Assembly: GCF_002727185.1 (NCBI RefSeq)
Contig: NZ_NIZW01000016.1
Coordinates: 122,427-186,426 of the forward strand
Direction: 5' to 3'
From: Rhodopirellula bahusiensis
GTDB lineage: Bacteria > Planctomycetota > Planctomycetia > Pirellulales > Pirellulaceae
DNA: 64,000 nucleotides
Shown here: positions 1 through 8,171 of the stretch, piece by piece
Layout of the letters: every line of letters starts with the position of its first letter
Numbering within the stretch: the stretch's first letter is position 1
Notes under the pieces: model-generated
Database searches by the model: none
What the model was told of the DNA's origin: nothing
The model's input: only the letters and a program-made list of their open reading frames with translations
Program-made: the position numbers and the translations under genes

Positions 1-857
1 AAACCTCTCAACGCAACCGCCGCAGGATCGCTGAGAATGGACTCACGAACGTTGCCCAGTCGCGACCCGCTGACGTAACGGTCGGTTCCGCCCCAACCTC
101 GGCTGGTGGTCGCCTCCAATCGATCATTGAGTTGAGCCATCACCCCGGCTTGAACATCCGGCAAAAACCAAATCGTGGCGTGGGTCGTCGCGGAGGCCGC
201 GATCAGCATGGCGAATAGCGCCATGAACCGATACAGCCCACCACCAATCCGCTTCGGTGTGTCTTCGTACGACGGAAGGCCCGCGACAGACTGACTCTTC
301 AGCTTTTCGTGGTTCATCGCCCGTGTGGCCAGCACGAACCCGATGCACACCATCAAACCCAATGCCGTTTGTGCGGTGACGGTTGTGCTGAGTCCGCCAC
401 CCGCGACGGACATCAACATCACGAGCATCCCTAGCACCAACATCATGACGTGACCTCTTCGAGGCCAGTGCATCCACAACACGCACATCAACATGAAGGC
501 CGCGTGACCGATCGAATCCACCGCCACCAACAGCACGTTGGGCGTTCCTTGCAAGGCAGGATAAAAACGCCATGCGAAGACAATCAGAACCGAGCCCAAG
601 AGCGAACCAAAGAGCACGACACCGCGAGCCATGCGAATTTTCCAATTCGCGATCGAAACGACCGGCTCCGGCCAACGAAGGCGAATCGAGACCACAACTA
701 TGAGAGTGATCGTGGCGACGAAAAGACAGGCCGGCGAAGTCACGAACGTGCTGCCCAAGAACCACGCCAGTGCAAGCGTCAATGCACCCAGCACCACTCG
801 ATCATCCGCAAACCAATCTCGCCATTCCTTCGGCTCTTCGTGCGTCAAAGATGTCAT
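1..857 (-). CDS. Transglutaminase-type membrane protein (TgpA/DUF3488-like), N-terminal part, cut by window edge
   Basis: My reading of the minus strand is open from an ATG at 857 to the window edge, about 285 codons. It starts MTSLTHEEPKEWRDW and contains several hydrophobic stretches in the first 190 residues, then a soluble segment with RYVSGSRLGNVRESILSDP. This layout, membrane helices followed by an LG-type segment before a periplasmic domain, fits the N-terminal half of TgpA-like transglutaminases. The catalytic Cys-His-Asp domain would lie outside the window and is not seen. The start overlaps the DUF58 stop as ATGA, so the two are probably translationally coupled. MoxR, DUF58 and transglutaminase genes in this order form a known conserved operon type. 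The family call rests mostly on context. Confidence 0.75.
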   Translation of the reverse strand, partial: MTSLTHEEPKEWRDWFADDRVVLGALTLALAWFLGSTFVTSPACLFVATITLIVVVSIRLRWPEPVVSIANWKIRMARGVVLFGSLLGSVLIVFAWRFYPALQGTPNVLLVAVDSIGHAAFMLMCVLWMHWPRRGHVMMLVLGMLVMLMSVAGGGLSTTVTAQTALGLMVCIGFVLATRAMNHEKLKSQSVAGLPSYEDTPKRIGGGLYRFMALFAMLIAASATTHATIWFLPDVQAGVMAQLNDRLEATTSRGWGGTDRYVSGSRLGNVRESILSDPAAVALRG

Positions 858-2185
858 GAAAGCACCTCCGCCGATTTCTTTTCATTGCTAGAAACGGCCA
901 TTCCACCAAATACGTCCCGCGGTTCTTCGTTGATATCCAGCCACATCAAATCGGGCAGATGAGAGAGGTCAGCTGCATCGCGATCGCGACGAGAAAAAAC
1001 GACCCCATGAAAAGTGCCACCGGCCTGCGGCATCGCGTGCAGGACATCCTGAGCAGTGGACGCATCCACCGGTTCGGCTTCGGCGAGTGCCATCAACAAG
1101 GGCATCGGGTCGGAAGCTCCTTCGCACAACACCGACCGCAAGTCCCCATTGCGTTCCTGACTTTGAATCACCGAAGGCGCCCGCCAAGGAACGATCAAAC
1201 GCACTTGCACGTTGGCTCCCACCAAAGTTTCCAATCCCGCCGAAGCGATCGACAACAAACGTTCCAACGACGCGTCTTCATCGTCCGTATAGCGACGCCA
1301 ACGCGAAACCGACACAACACTCGCCTCCGACTCAACGGGAGTCGTGTCGATGAATACAGTCACGGTTTGTTTGGCCGCTGAATTGAACTCACGCAGGATG
1401 GGTTTGCCCAATCGAGCCCACGAGGCAAAGTCCCAACGGCGAACCGGCATCCCGGCTCGATATTCGCGACTGCCGACGTAGTGCTGGTGATCACCTTGAG
1501 ACAAACCGACCGCCAGTCCTCTCAGACTTGTATGTATGACTTGCCATGCCGTCTCGCTGTCCCAATCGAGCCTCCTCGGTGTGATCACCATCGACTCGCC
1601 ACTGTCGATCCACTGCGTCGACCGAAACAAATGAAAGGGAAACAACGATTCGACTCGCGCAGGCGGCATCTCATGCACACCCCGCCTGAGAAACGTCAAC
1701 GATTGCTCCAACGTTGCCGTCGCACCCGAGGCGATCTCAGGAATCCACTGCATCGCCGACGCATCCAAGGGCATCTCAATGTCTCGCCGACCATTTTTTC
1801 GGCGGCTCGGATCCAATCCCACACACAAGCTCATTGCGGGCAAGCGACCTTGGTGAATCAGTGAGACGCGAGCCACAAAGCTCTCACCCGCTCGAACCGC
1901 CAATGGAACATCCAACGTCACCTTCAAACGAGGTGACATGATTCGGTTGATCACCCAACCAACCACGAACATTGCGAAACAGGCGGCGAACGTTCCCATC
2001 CATGGATAGCCCCAGACAATGTTCAGCGACACGATTCCCATTAGCAGCAAGGTCACCGATCCACCGGTCATGCTCCGGCGCAGCGCCAACCACCAAACGA
2101 TGGGATTGCACCATCGAAGGGCTTTCAACAACAAGCGTCTTCGCGACCAATGCGTTTTCCGCGATGCAGAGGCTTCCCGTTTCAT
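854..2185 (-). CDS. DUF58 domain protein
   Basis: The 443-residue protein has two hydrophobic segments near residues 40-85 and a large soluble part. The DUF58 signature is visible around residues 240-262, with YRAGMPVRRWDFASWARLGK, and is followed by a VFIDTTP strand typical of the vWA-like fold that DUF58 resembles. DUF58 proteins are encoded with MoxR ATPases and are thought to act as adaptors or substrates in chaperone-like assembly; the molecular role here is inferred. The ATG at 2185 follows an AAGGTGA ribosome-binding-like sequence that overlaps the MoxR stop, 10 bases upstream. The stop overlaps the start of the transglutaminase-type gene. Confidence 0.88.
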   Translation of the reverse strand: MKREASASRKTHWSRRRLLLKALRWCNPIVWWLALRRSMTGGSVTLLLMGIVSLNIVWGYPWMGTFAACFAMFVVGWVINRIMSPRLKVTLDVPLAVRAGESFVARVSLIHQGRLPAMSLCVGLDPSRRKNGRRDIEMPLDASAMQWIPEIASGATATLEQSLTFLRRGVHEMPPARVESLFPFHLFRSTQWIDSGESMVITPRRLDWDSETAWQVIHTSLRGLAVGLSQGDHQHYVGSREYRAGMPVRRWDFASWARLGKPILREFNSAAKQTVTVFIDTTPVESEASVVSVSRWRRYTDDEDASLERLLSIASAGLETLVGANVQVRLIVPWRAPSVIQSQERNGDLRSVLCEGASDPMPLLMALAEAEPVDASTAQDVLHAMPQAGGTFHGVVFSRRDRDAADLSHLPDLMWLDINEEPRDVFGGMAVSSNEKKSAEVLS

Positions 2186-2195
2186 TGGTCACCTT

Positions 2196-3212
2196 TCAAA
2201 CCGGGACGGGGACTTGATCCACGATGGACGCAACGATTTGACGACTCTCGTTCGATGTCGCGGTTCCGTGACGCGTGCTCACTCGGTGAGCCAAGACCGC
2301 CGTTGCCAATTGCTGCACATCATCGGGTAAGACAAAGTCACGGCCCATCAACACAGCGCGAGCCTGGGATGCACGCATCAACATTTTGCTGCCCCGTGGA
2401 CTGCATCCCACACGCAATCGAGAATCTTGTCGCGTCGCGGTGGCCAAGGCGACGACATAGGCCGCGACCTTTCGATCCGTTTGAATTTGACGCACCCAGG
2501 TTTGCAAGTGCGTCAGCTCTTCGGCCTGCATGACTGGCTGCAGACCTTCGACTGGTTCAGCTTCGGATTGCTCCAGCAACAAATCGATTTCGCTATCCGT
2601 GTCGGGGTAATCCATCGACAAACGAAACAAAAACCGGTCAAGCTGTGATTCCGGCAACGGGAAAGTGCCTTCGAATCCGGCTGGGTTCTGCGTCGCAATC
2701 ACCATGAATGGATGCTTCAAGTCATAGCGGTCACCATCGATCGTGACCTGAGATTCCGCCATCGCTTCCAACAACGCACTTTGCGTTCGCGGTGAAGCTC
2801 GGTTGACTTCATCCGCCACCAACAGATTGCAAAACACCGGTCCGGGTCGAAACTCAAACTCGCCTTTGGACTGCAAGTAGATCGGGCCACCTAAGATGTC
2901 CGCCGGCAACAAGTCAGGGGTGCACTGAATACGTTGATATTCCAGATCGATCAGTCGCGAAACAGATTTCGCGAGCGTCGTCTTGCCCACGCCAGGGACG
3001 TCTTCGAGCAACACGGATCCTTCCGCCAAGAGTGCGATCAAGACGGCCTCGATCACATCATCTTTCCCGCGGATGACCTGACGCAATCGCGTGGAAACCT
3101 CTTGAAGATGACGCCAAGGGAGCTGCAGCTCGTCCGGCAAATTGGACTTGGGACTTTGGGACGCTGTCAACGTTTCCGTTTCAGGCGTCACTTGTTGAGC
3201 AGGAGAATACAA
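2196..3212 (-). CDS. MoxR-family AAA+ ATPase
   Basis: The 338-residue protein is a complete MoxR-type AAA+ ATPase. Walker A (DVPGVGKTTL) lies at about residues 71-80, Walker B (LLVADEVNRAS) near 130-140, and a sensor-1 segment VIATQNP near 171-177, followed by the FPLPESQLDRFLFR arginine-finger region. The C-terminal lid carries GCSPRGSKMLMRASQARA. MoxR ATPases are thought to drive folding or metal insertion in client complexes, usually with DUF58/vWA partners. It is the first gene of the MoxR-DUF58-transglutaminase operon. The longest reading begins with TTG at 3212 and no clear ribosome-binding site is seen, so the start is uncertain by some codons. Confidence 0.93.
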   Translation of the reverse strand: MYSPAQQVTPETETLTASQSPKSNLPDELQLPWRHLQEVSTRLRQVIRGKDDVIEAVLIALLAEGSVLLEDVPGVGKTTLAKSVSRLIDLEYQRIQCTPDLLPADILGGPIYLQSKGEFEFRPGPVFCNLLVADEVNRASPRTQSALLEAMAESQVTIDGDRYDLKHPFMVIATQNPAGFEGTFPLPESQLDRFLFRLSMDYPDTDSEIDLLLEQSEAEPVEGLQPVMQAEELTHLQTWVRQIQTDRKVAAYVVALATATRQDSRLRVGCSPRGSKMLMRASQARAVLMGRDFVLPDDVQQLATAVLAHRVSTRHGTATSNESRQIVASIVDQVPVPV

Positions 3213-3296
3213 AACGAATCACTCAAGATGAGAGGACAAGTGAAATGCAAAGGAGTTCCGGTTGAACCAGGGCTTCGTAAAAGACGCCGGATTCAA

Positions 3297-3806
3297 TCAA
3301 TTCGTTCGAGTTTGTTCCGCCTTGTCTGTGCTTGCCTGGTCCATGCTTTTCTGTTCGATGCCTGCCTGGTCGGTGCCCGGTTGTCCCTTTTCGGCCTTTG
3401 TTTTGACCAAGCAATGAAAACCATAGCAACGTTCTTCGTCTTCACGTTCTTCCACGGAGGAGTCGAGGATCTCTTGCACTTGGCTCATGCGATCAGAGTC
3501 CAGAGCCATCGACAAGACACGTTGCTGACCATCCGGTCCCAAGACCGCGGTGGTCAACACAGCGACGCAACCTGGATGCTTCAACGCTTCGATGATGTTC
3601 TCGCCGACCTGCTGTTCCGCGTTCTTGATTGTGGTCACAAACTGAGTCAGCTGCGCGCTATCAGGTGGGTTGGCCACACGAAAATTGGACAAGTTCTCAG
3701 ATCCAGGTTGCTTCTCCGCTGCATCGTCGGAAGGAAAAGACGGTGAATTCATGAACGATCGATCAAAACGGGGAGAAGCGAAATAGGAACAGGTCGGGTC
3801 CGTCAA
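3297..3806 (-). CDS. Small hypothetical protein
   Basis: This 169-codon reading has no family I recognise. The central part (VANPPDSAQLTQFVTTIKNAEQQVGE and onward) looks like a compact alpha/beta domain, with hydrophobic strands such as CVAVLTTAVLGPDGQQRVLSMAL. The C-terminal 40 residues are polar and low in complexity, rich in Lys, Gln, Asp and Thr. The longest form starts with TTG overlapping the stop of the upstream FMN-binding gene (TTGA), which suggests coupling. An ATG at 3752 (MNSPSFPSDD) is an equally plausible start and would leave a 54-base gap. It probably belongs to the same transcription unit as the two genes upstream. Confidence 0.6.
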   Translation of the reverse strand: MTDPTCSYFASPRFDRSFMNSPSFPSDDAAEKQPGSENLSNFRVANPPDSAQLTQFVTTIKNAEQQVGENIIEALKHPGCVAVLTTAVLGPDGQQRVLSMALDSDRMSQVQEILDSSVEEREDEERCYGFHCLVKTKAEKGQPGTDQAGIEQKSMDQASTDKAEQTRTN

Positions 3807-4279
3807 ACCCGAAGACTAGAAGACGGGAGCGTTTCGATACGCCCAAATCCCGCGATCACGTGACACTCTTCAATGTGCATCAGGTGAAAAAAGAAATCCC
3901 CAAACCCCGCCACCATTCGCGAATTGGGGTGTTTCTGCAAGAAGGCATCGCGAACATTCATATCATCTTCATGAGGCAAGCGAACGACTTGGCCCATCAA
4001 GGTGACGCGTTCCGCAGCCATTGGGTCGGCATCGGGTGATGTCTGGTCGCACAACAAGAGCGATACGGCAGGGCACTTCGCTAAGTTCTGAGTGTGCTTT
4101 GCCAATCCGCTCAGCAACATCGCGATCGACGTCTCGCCAACTCGAGCCACCGTGACGAGCGACACGTACGGCCGCGGGGAAGAATCCACGCCCGACATTT
4201 GCGTGGCCAAGGAGGCGACACGGCAACGATTCATCAAATCCGAAACGAGGTCGGCGGTGGATGGTTCAGGCGTCGTCAT
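3803..4279 (-). CDS. Pyridoxamine 5'-phosphate oxidase-like FMN-binding split-barrel protein (HugZ-like N-terminal domain)
   Basis: The 158-residue protein reads like the split-barrel flavin-binding fold: an N-terminal helix (LVSDLMNRCRVASLAT), strands ending PRPYVSLVTVAR, then SIAMLLSGLAKHTQNLAKCP, and the C-terminal pattern FGDFFFHLMHIEECHVIAGFGR. The last pattern is typical of HugZ-related heme-utilisation or pyridoxamine-phosphate-oxidase-like proteins. The true substrate cannot be read from sequence. The second HugZ domain (DUF2470) is absent. The ATG at 4279 overlaps the 3' end of the acetyltransferase gene by 14 bases, so the two are likely cotranscribed. Confidence 0.8.
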   Translation of the reverse strand: MTTPEPSTADLVSDLMNRCRVASLATQMSGVDSSPRPYVSLVTVARVGETSIAMLLSGLAKHTQNLAKCPAVSLLLCDQTSPDADPMAAERVTLMGQVVRLPHEDDMNVRDAFLQKHPNSRMVAGFGDFFFHLMHIEECHVIAGFGRIETLPSSSLRV

Positions 4280-4706
4280 GAGGCTTCACCATCTTTCGAT
4301 GCGGCAGAGAAATTTCCGTGAAGGTTTCTCCCACCGCGGTGTAGCCCGCTTTTTCGTAGAAGCCAATCGCGGTCTCTCGGGCGTGCAACTGAAATTGGGT
4401 GTACCCCCGTTGTTCCAACGCGGTCTCGACTTCGACCAACAACTTTGCACCGAGACCTTCGCCTTGTTGGTCCGGATCAACCGCCATTTGCCGCAGTTTG
4501 ACCGCACTGGACGTCAGAAGTTTCGCTGACAAGACCGCCGCCAGATTCTCCGTTCCATTCCGCAATCCAAAGTGCAAATCAGCGTATTCGCCGTCCAATT
4601 CCTCGGCCGTCAATCGGAGCCCCAGCGGTTCGCGCAGCACGCGATGCCTTAGATCCAATGCCTCCTGGTACAACGGCGTGCACCATTCGATTTCGAGGAA
4701 TTCCAA
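4266..4706 (-). CDS. GNAT-family N-acetyltransferase
   Basis: The protein has the GNAT acetyl-CoA site: the strand RQMAVDP is followed by DQQGEGLGAKLL, the Q/R-x-x-G-x-G/A pyrophosphate loop. A C-terminal ARETAIGFYEKAGYTAVGE matches the usual motif B. The substrate is unknown. I place the start at a TTG at 4706, because a perfect AGGAGG at 4714-4719 lies seven bases upstream; this is one of the few strong ribosome-binding sites in the window. An upstream in-frame TTG at 4730 gives eight more residues but would contain the AGGAGG. The 3' end overlaps the FMN-binding gene. Confidence 0.85.
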   Translation of the reverse strand: MEFLEIEWCTPLYQEALDLRHRVLREPLGLRLTAEELDGEYADLHFGLRNGTENLAAVLSAKLLTSSAVKLRQMAVDPDQQGEGLGAKLLVEVETALEQRGYTQFQLHARETAIGFYEKAGYTAVGETFTEISLPHRKMVKPHDDA

Positions 4707-4825
4707 CCGTCTGCCTCCTGGTCCCGTCAAACGTCTCGTTGATCGCCTCTTGGCAATGACGTGGACAATTGTAGCCGACTCAGCAGGTTTTCACCCGTGT
4801 GCATCAATTCACACGAGGGTGGGTC

Positions 4826-5731
4826 TCACTCGTAATCGTCGAATTCGTCTGGGTCCCCGCAAATGGGGTCCAAAACCAGACCGCTCCAGTTCACCATTCG
4901 CGTCGCGGTCGGCCACAAACTGAAAACGCTGGCAATCGCGATCACGGTCCCCAATTCATCAAGCATCCAAGGCAACTCGACTCGTGCGAGCAAGCAACCG
5001 GCGGCGGTGAAGCACGCGGCGGAGATCAAGATGCCCACGCGATAGGCCCACGCGACTCTGCGACTGACTCGACACGCCGTGTAAATCTCGCGGGTTGGGT
5101 TGTCCCACTGGGCGATGAAACTTCGAAGTGCAACACCGCGTGGGTAATGTCGAAGCCCGTTAAGCAACGATTCAAAACGACATTTCAAGTAAATCTGGGG
5201 CAATCGGAAGTGAACCAGTGCCCCCACGGCCATCATCACAATCGCCAGCAACAGGAACCACCAGGCCGACACGATCGGCTCAAAGGTGTCTCCCCGGGTG
5301 GATCGCACCATCACCGAGTGAGCCAAACTCGTTTGCAGTGGAAATGCTGCGAGCACGATCAGACATCCACGAAGCGCGCGTCGCTCGGTCGCCAAATCCG
5401 ACAACCGCAACTTGCGACGAGTCAGCGTGGGAAACCAGTGTTTCGCCCGCTCACCAAAGGCTCGCGAGAAAATGGGGAACGCATATGCGATCGTTGCCAC
5501 CGACAACGTTGCCGCGACGCCTGAGTTGATCCAAGCAATCTCGGCGCGGCCGATCGATGACAAAACCAACATCAAGCGAGTGGTTTCGGTCACGACGCAA
5601 ACCAGCGACGTTGCCAAAGCGATCGAACCCACGGCGGCCAATGAAACGGCCCAGGTGCGAGTGGTTTGCTTAACGGCGGACGAAGGTGTTGGTTTCCAGA
5701 GCAAGGGAACGCCCGAAGGTGCAGCGCTCAC
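4826..5731 (-). CDS. Hypothetical integral membrane protein
   Basis: The 301-residue protein begins with GTG at 5731. I do not recognise the family. Hydrophobic segments are visible at about residues 26-56 (AVSLAAVGSIALATSLVCVV), 68-90, 120-140, 155-175 and two near 230-280, suggesting six or so membrane helices. Conserved-looking polar loops include FGERAKHWFPTLTRRKLRLSD between helices and a charged C-terminus ending DPDEFDDYE. It is separated from the acetyltransferase gene by about 120 bases and may be transcribed alone. Confidence 0.7.
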   Translation of the reverse strand: MSAAPSGVPLLWKPTPSSAVKQTTRTWAVSLAAVGSIALATSLVCVVTETTRLMLVLSSIGRAEIAWINSGVAATLSVATIAYAFPIFSRAFGERAKHWFPTLTRRKLRLSDLATERRALRGCLIVLAAFPLQTSLAHSVMVRSTRGDTFEPIVSAWWFLLLAIVMMAVGALVHFRLPQIYLKCRFESLLNGLRHYPRGVALRSFIAQWDNPTREIYTACRVSRRVAWAYRVGILISAACFTAAGCLLARVELPWMLDELGTVIAIASVFSLWPTATRMVNWSGLVLDPICGDPDEFDDYE

Positions 5732-6088
5732 GCACCAGATCGCTCATCAACGGCAGTGGAGACCGTCGGCAAGCCAACAAACTGGGGTGGCAAGGTGTGG
5801 GGAAGATTAGAAATCAACCGCCGTGTCCGCCACGCAATTGCAATGCACCGGCAGCCACAACGGGCAGAAAGCAGCGGCCACAGTAATTCCCCAAGTCACT
5901 CAAGGCAAACACTTTACGCACAACCGGGGAGATCGATCACCCCCTGCCAGTGAATCCAAAACAACCGTCACAATCCGACGCTGTTCCCGCGTGACCAAAC
6001 GTGTCACGGACCTTGCGAACAATCTTTTCAGTGAGACGTGACCCGCACGTCGCTCCGGCCTCCCGCCCCACTGACGAAGGTTTTTCGA
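5732..6088. other. Intergenic region between divergent genes
   Basis: About 357 bases separate a minus-strand membrane protein gene and the plus-strand small protein gene at 6089. I see no convincing coding frame, tRNA-like fold or member of the dispersed repeat families here. It presumably holds both divergent promoters. Confidence 0.5.
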
Positions 6089-6409
6089 ATGACTCAGCTT
6101 TCTCTCTTCGACGCCATCGCACCGATCTCCCCCGTGATCGCACCGGCACCAGCGGCCGCGGCACCAAAAACCAACAACACCTCCAATGGGTCCGACAACA
6201 CGCTGCTGGCCCTTGCCGCTCTGATTCGCGAAGGTCGAGAACAGATCGAAGCTCAACGGGCTTCCACCGAACGTCCCATCCAGCGAATCGGCGATCTGGC
6301 CCAAGCCGTTTTGCGTCGCCATGACTTGGTTGCTCGACGCCGCGCCGCCTCGCAACAAAAGGCCAGTGACTTTGACGCCGCTGACGACAACGTTCAGGTC
6401 GCTTCCTGA
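6089..6409 (+). CDS. Small protein with N-terminal beta-clamp-binding-like motif
   Basis: This 106-residue protein begins MTQLSLFDAIAP. QLSLF matches the bacterial beta-sliding-clamp-binding pentapeptide consensus (QL[SD]LF). An Ala/Pro-rich linker (PVIAPAPAAAAP) and a charged, probably helical C-terminal half follow (LAALIREGREQIEAQ; DLAQAVLRRHDLVARRR). No enzyme motif is visible. The ATG has GAAGG eight bases upstream, which is why I prefer it to an upstream in-frame start at 6038. imuA and imuB, whose products work at the replication clamp, follow on the same strand. A role in clamp-linked repair is an inference from motif plus context. The 3' end overlaps the convergent lapA-like gene by 16 bases. 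Confidence 0.7.
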   Translation: MTQLSLFDAIAPISPVIAPAPAAAAPKTNNTSNGSDNTLLALAALIREGREQIEAQRASTERPIQRIGDLAQAVLRRHDLVARRRAASQQKASDFDAADDNVQVAS

Positions 6410-6759
6410 TCCAAGCCGATGGAAGCTTCGGCTGATTCGTTGCCCGCGATCCCTTTCTTCTTCGTGGACGACGCCTCTTTCACAGAAGCTTCTGGTTTCT
6501 TGGATTCGGACGCCAAAGCTTTCTTGGCTTCGGATTCCCGGGTCGCTTGAGCCTTGTGGCGACTGCGGATTCTCCAAGCGGTCATCAAACACCCCAACAC
6601 AAAGCTGACGCCGGAAAAGCCCAGCAGCAGCAACGTCAGTGGGTATTCACCACTGAAAAACAGAATCGTAAGTGGCACCGCGTCCTGGTTTTGAAACGCC
6701 ACGATGACGACGACCAAGACGGCCGCCAACGACAAAAACCAGCGGATTTTCTGGAGCAT
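6394..6759 (-). CDS. LapA/DUF1049 family small membrane protein
   Basis: The 121-residue protein starts MLQKIRWFLSLAAVLVVV and has two membrane helices, at about residues 7-24 and 35-62, the first followed by the FQNQDAVPLTILFF pattern of the LapA (lipopolysaccharide assembly protein A) domain. After RIRSRHK comes a Lys/Glu/Ser-rich hydrophilic tail of about 50 residues. In Escherichia coli LapA works with LapB in control of lipopolysaccharide synthesis; no lapB is visible here. The gene is divergent from imuA, with about 100 bases between their starts, and convergent with the small clamp-motif gene. Confidence 0.8.
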   Translation of the reverse strand: MLQKIRWFLSLAAVLVVVIVAFQNQDAVPLTILFFSGEYPLTLLLLGFSGVSFVLGCLMTAWRIRSRHKAQATRESEAKKALASESKKPEASVKEASSTKKKGIAGNESAEASIGLDQEAT

Positions 6760-6801
6760 GTGAAATCGGCGAGGGTGATTTCTCGCGAAAAAAGGGATTT
6801 G

Positions 6802-6819
6802 CTAGCAAATGTTTGCTAG
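6802..6819. promoter_or_regulatory. 18-bp palindrome, candidate operator of imuA
   Basis: CTAGCAAATGTTTGCTAG has two perfect 8-base arms around a TG spacer. The octamer TTTGCTAG also occurs twice in direct orientation, at 6798-6805 and 6812-6819. The site lies 38 bases before the imuA ATG and 42 bases before the divergent lapA start. imuA operons are commonly under LexA control, so this is a good candidate damage-response operator, but the sequence does not match the proteobacterial (CTGT-N8-ACAG) or Gram-positive (GAAC-N4-GTTC) boxes. Binding is inferred. Confidence 0.55.
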
Positions 6820-6857
6820 GATCAATGGACTGACCAAACGAGGCAGGCAACAAGACG

Positions 6858-8171
6858 ATGCCGAACAGCACTTCCACCGAAAACATCTCCGCTCCACGCC
6901 CTTTGACCGCGTCAACCAGCGTGTTGGAGCAGGCTCCCGAACAGCAAACCTTTGCTTTTTGGGAAGAACCAGTGGCTCCTTCCACTGTAACCTCAATCCC
7001 CAAGCGTCGTCACGCAGCCCCCCAGACTCCCTCTCCTTCCAAGAGAGTCGAGCCGTTTTCTGGCCTGGCGAATCCCAGTGCTTCCAACCTTCACTCTCCC
7101 TCCGAGAGCGTTAAGCGAAGCGTTCCCTCTTCCTTACTTCACCCTCCCTCTGGGAGGGTCGAGCGAAGCGAGGGGAGGGCCGAGCAGCAACCCAGCACCC
7201 GCGAAGGCTTGCTGCAAAAACTGCGTCGCCAAACCGAAGCGATCTCTGACCCGCTTGTCACCACCAATTCCACCCCGCGGTTTTCGACCGGTTCCTCGGC
7301 GTTGGATTCGTGGTTGCCCGGCGGCGGGATGCGGCGGGGCACGATCAATGAATGGATCGCAGAAACCGAAGGCGGCGGAGCAGGCACGCTTTCCTTGCTC
7401 GCCGCGGCCCAGATGTTGGGAACGGCTCCCCAGCGTCATTCACCAAACCACGATCATCCGCCGACCCACGCTCACCACGACGGGCCCATGATCGTCGTCG
7501 ATCCCGGCGGCCATTTTCATGCGCCCGCCGCAGTCGCTTGTGGCATCCCCGCGGAGCGAATCGTTTGGTGCCGAGTCACCAACCGGCGTGACGCGGTGTG
7601 GACGCTCGACCAAGCCCTGCGTTGTGGCTCCGTCGCCGCGGTGTGGTCGATGTTGCCATGGAACCTGAACGACCGAGACGCTCGCCGATTGCAGCTCGCC
7701 GCTGAAACCGGGCAAACACCAGGCCTGCTCGTGCGGACCGCGTCGGCAGGCCGACAACCATCGTTTGCATCGGTTCGCTGGCACGTTCGATCGGTTCCAG
7801 CGAAGCCCGAACAAATCGTTCCGCTTCCCCGATCACGTTCCGCTTTGCCACCCATCAACCTTCGTCGCTATCGTGATCTCCGGGTGACTCACGTGACGAT
7901 GCCCCGAGCCAAAACCAGCGTGGCCCGACAAGCTTTCTTGGCCGTCACTCCCGACGCGATGCTGCACGATTTGGATTCGCGGCCCTTCCTCGCTGCTCGC
8001 TCGAACCCTGTTTCCCACTCGAACCCGGCTGGTGACACCGCAACCACTGACACATCCACGGCAAACACTCATGAAAAGGCTGCTGTGCATTTGGCTGCCC
8101 AACTGGCCCGTCCAACGTCGACGCGCCGAGAGAATCCTCCACGAGAACCCAAACGCCGCGCCGCAGGATAA
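6858..8171 (+). CDS. imuA: ImuA-like RecA-fold mutagenesis protein
   Basis: The 437-residue protein has a RecA-like core in the middle: FSTGSSALDSWLPGGGMRRG (about residues 140-159), NEWIAETEGGGAGTLSLLAA (164-183), PMIVVDPGGHFHAPAA, and a later WSMLPWNLNDRDARRLQLAAE. This is the ImuA/SulA-like arrangement seen upstream of imuB. The Walker A region lacks the usual GKT lysine. Partner ImuB overlaps its 3' end by 101 bases. In other bacteria ImuA, ImuB and DnaE2 form a mutasome for error-prone lesion bypass; no dnaE2 is in the window. Residues about 50-112 are a low-complexity insertion that includes a dispersed palindromic repeat in frame. The ATG at 6858 is chosen because no other start fits downstream of the operator-like palindrome. 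Confidence 0.85.
   Translation: MPNSTSTENISAPRPLTASTSVLEQAPEQQTFAFWEEPVAPSTVTSIPKRRHAAPQTPSPSKRVEPFSGLANPSASNLHSPSESVKRSVPSSLLHPPSGRVERSEGRAEQQPSTREGLLQKLRRQTEAISDPLVTTNSTPRFSTGSSALDSWLPGGGMRRGTINEWIAETEGGGAGTLSLLAAAQMLGTAPQRHSPNHDHPPTHAHHDGPMIVVDPGGHFHAPAAVACGIPAERIVWCRVTNRRDAVWTLDQALRCGSVAAVWSMLPWNLNDRDARRLQLAAETGQTPGLLVRTASAGRQPSFASVRWHVRSVPAKPEQIVPLPRSRSALPPINLRRYRDLRVTHVTMPRAKTSVARQAFLAVTPDAMLHDLDSRPFLAARSNPVSHSNPAGDTATTDTSTANTHEKAAVHLAAQLARPTSTRRENPPREPKRRAAG
7137..7184 (+). repeat. 48-bp palindromic repeat in frame inside imuA
   Basis: The element begins CTTCACCCTCCCTCTGGGAG and ends GGGGAGGGCCGAG, with an inner hairpin (CCCTC/GGGAG) and the middle GTCGAGCGAAGCGAG. It is exactly 16 codons and encodes LHPPSGRVERSEGRAE. 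A degraded copy lies just before it (about 7088-7122). The same element occurs in imuB and, outside genes, near 32.75 kb. Confidence 0.85.

Noticed and set aside
124..765. Minus-strand frame of 213 codons
   Set aside because: It is a different frame from the membrane protein reading that continues from the ATGA overlap at 857. Its composition (many Arg, Asp and His) is that of a shadow frame.
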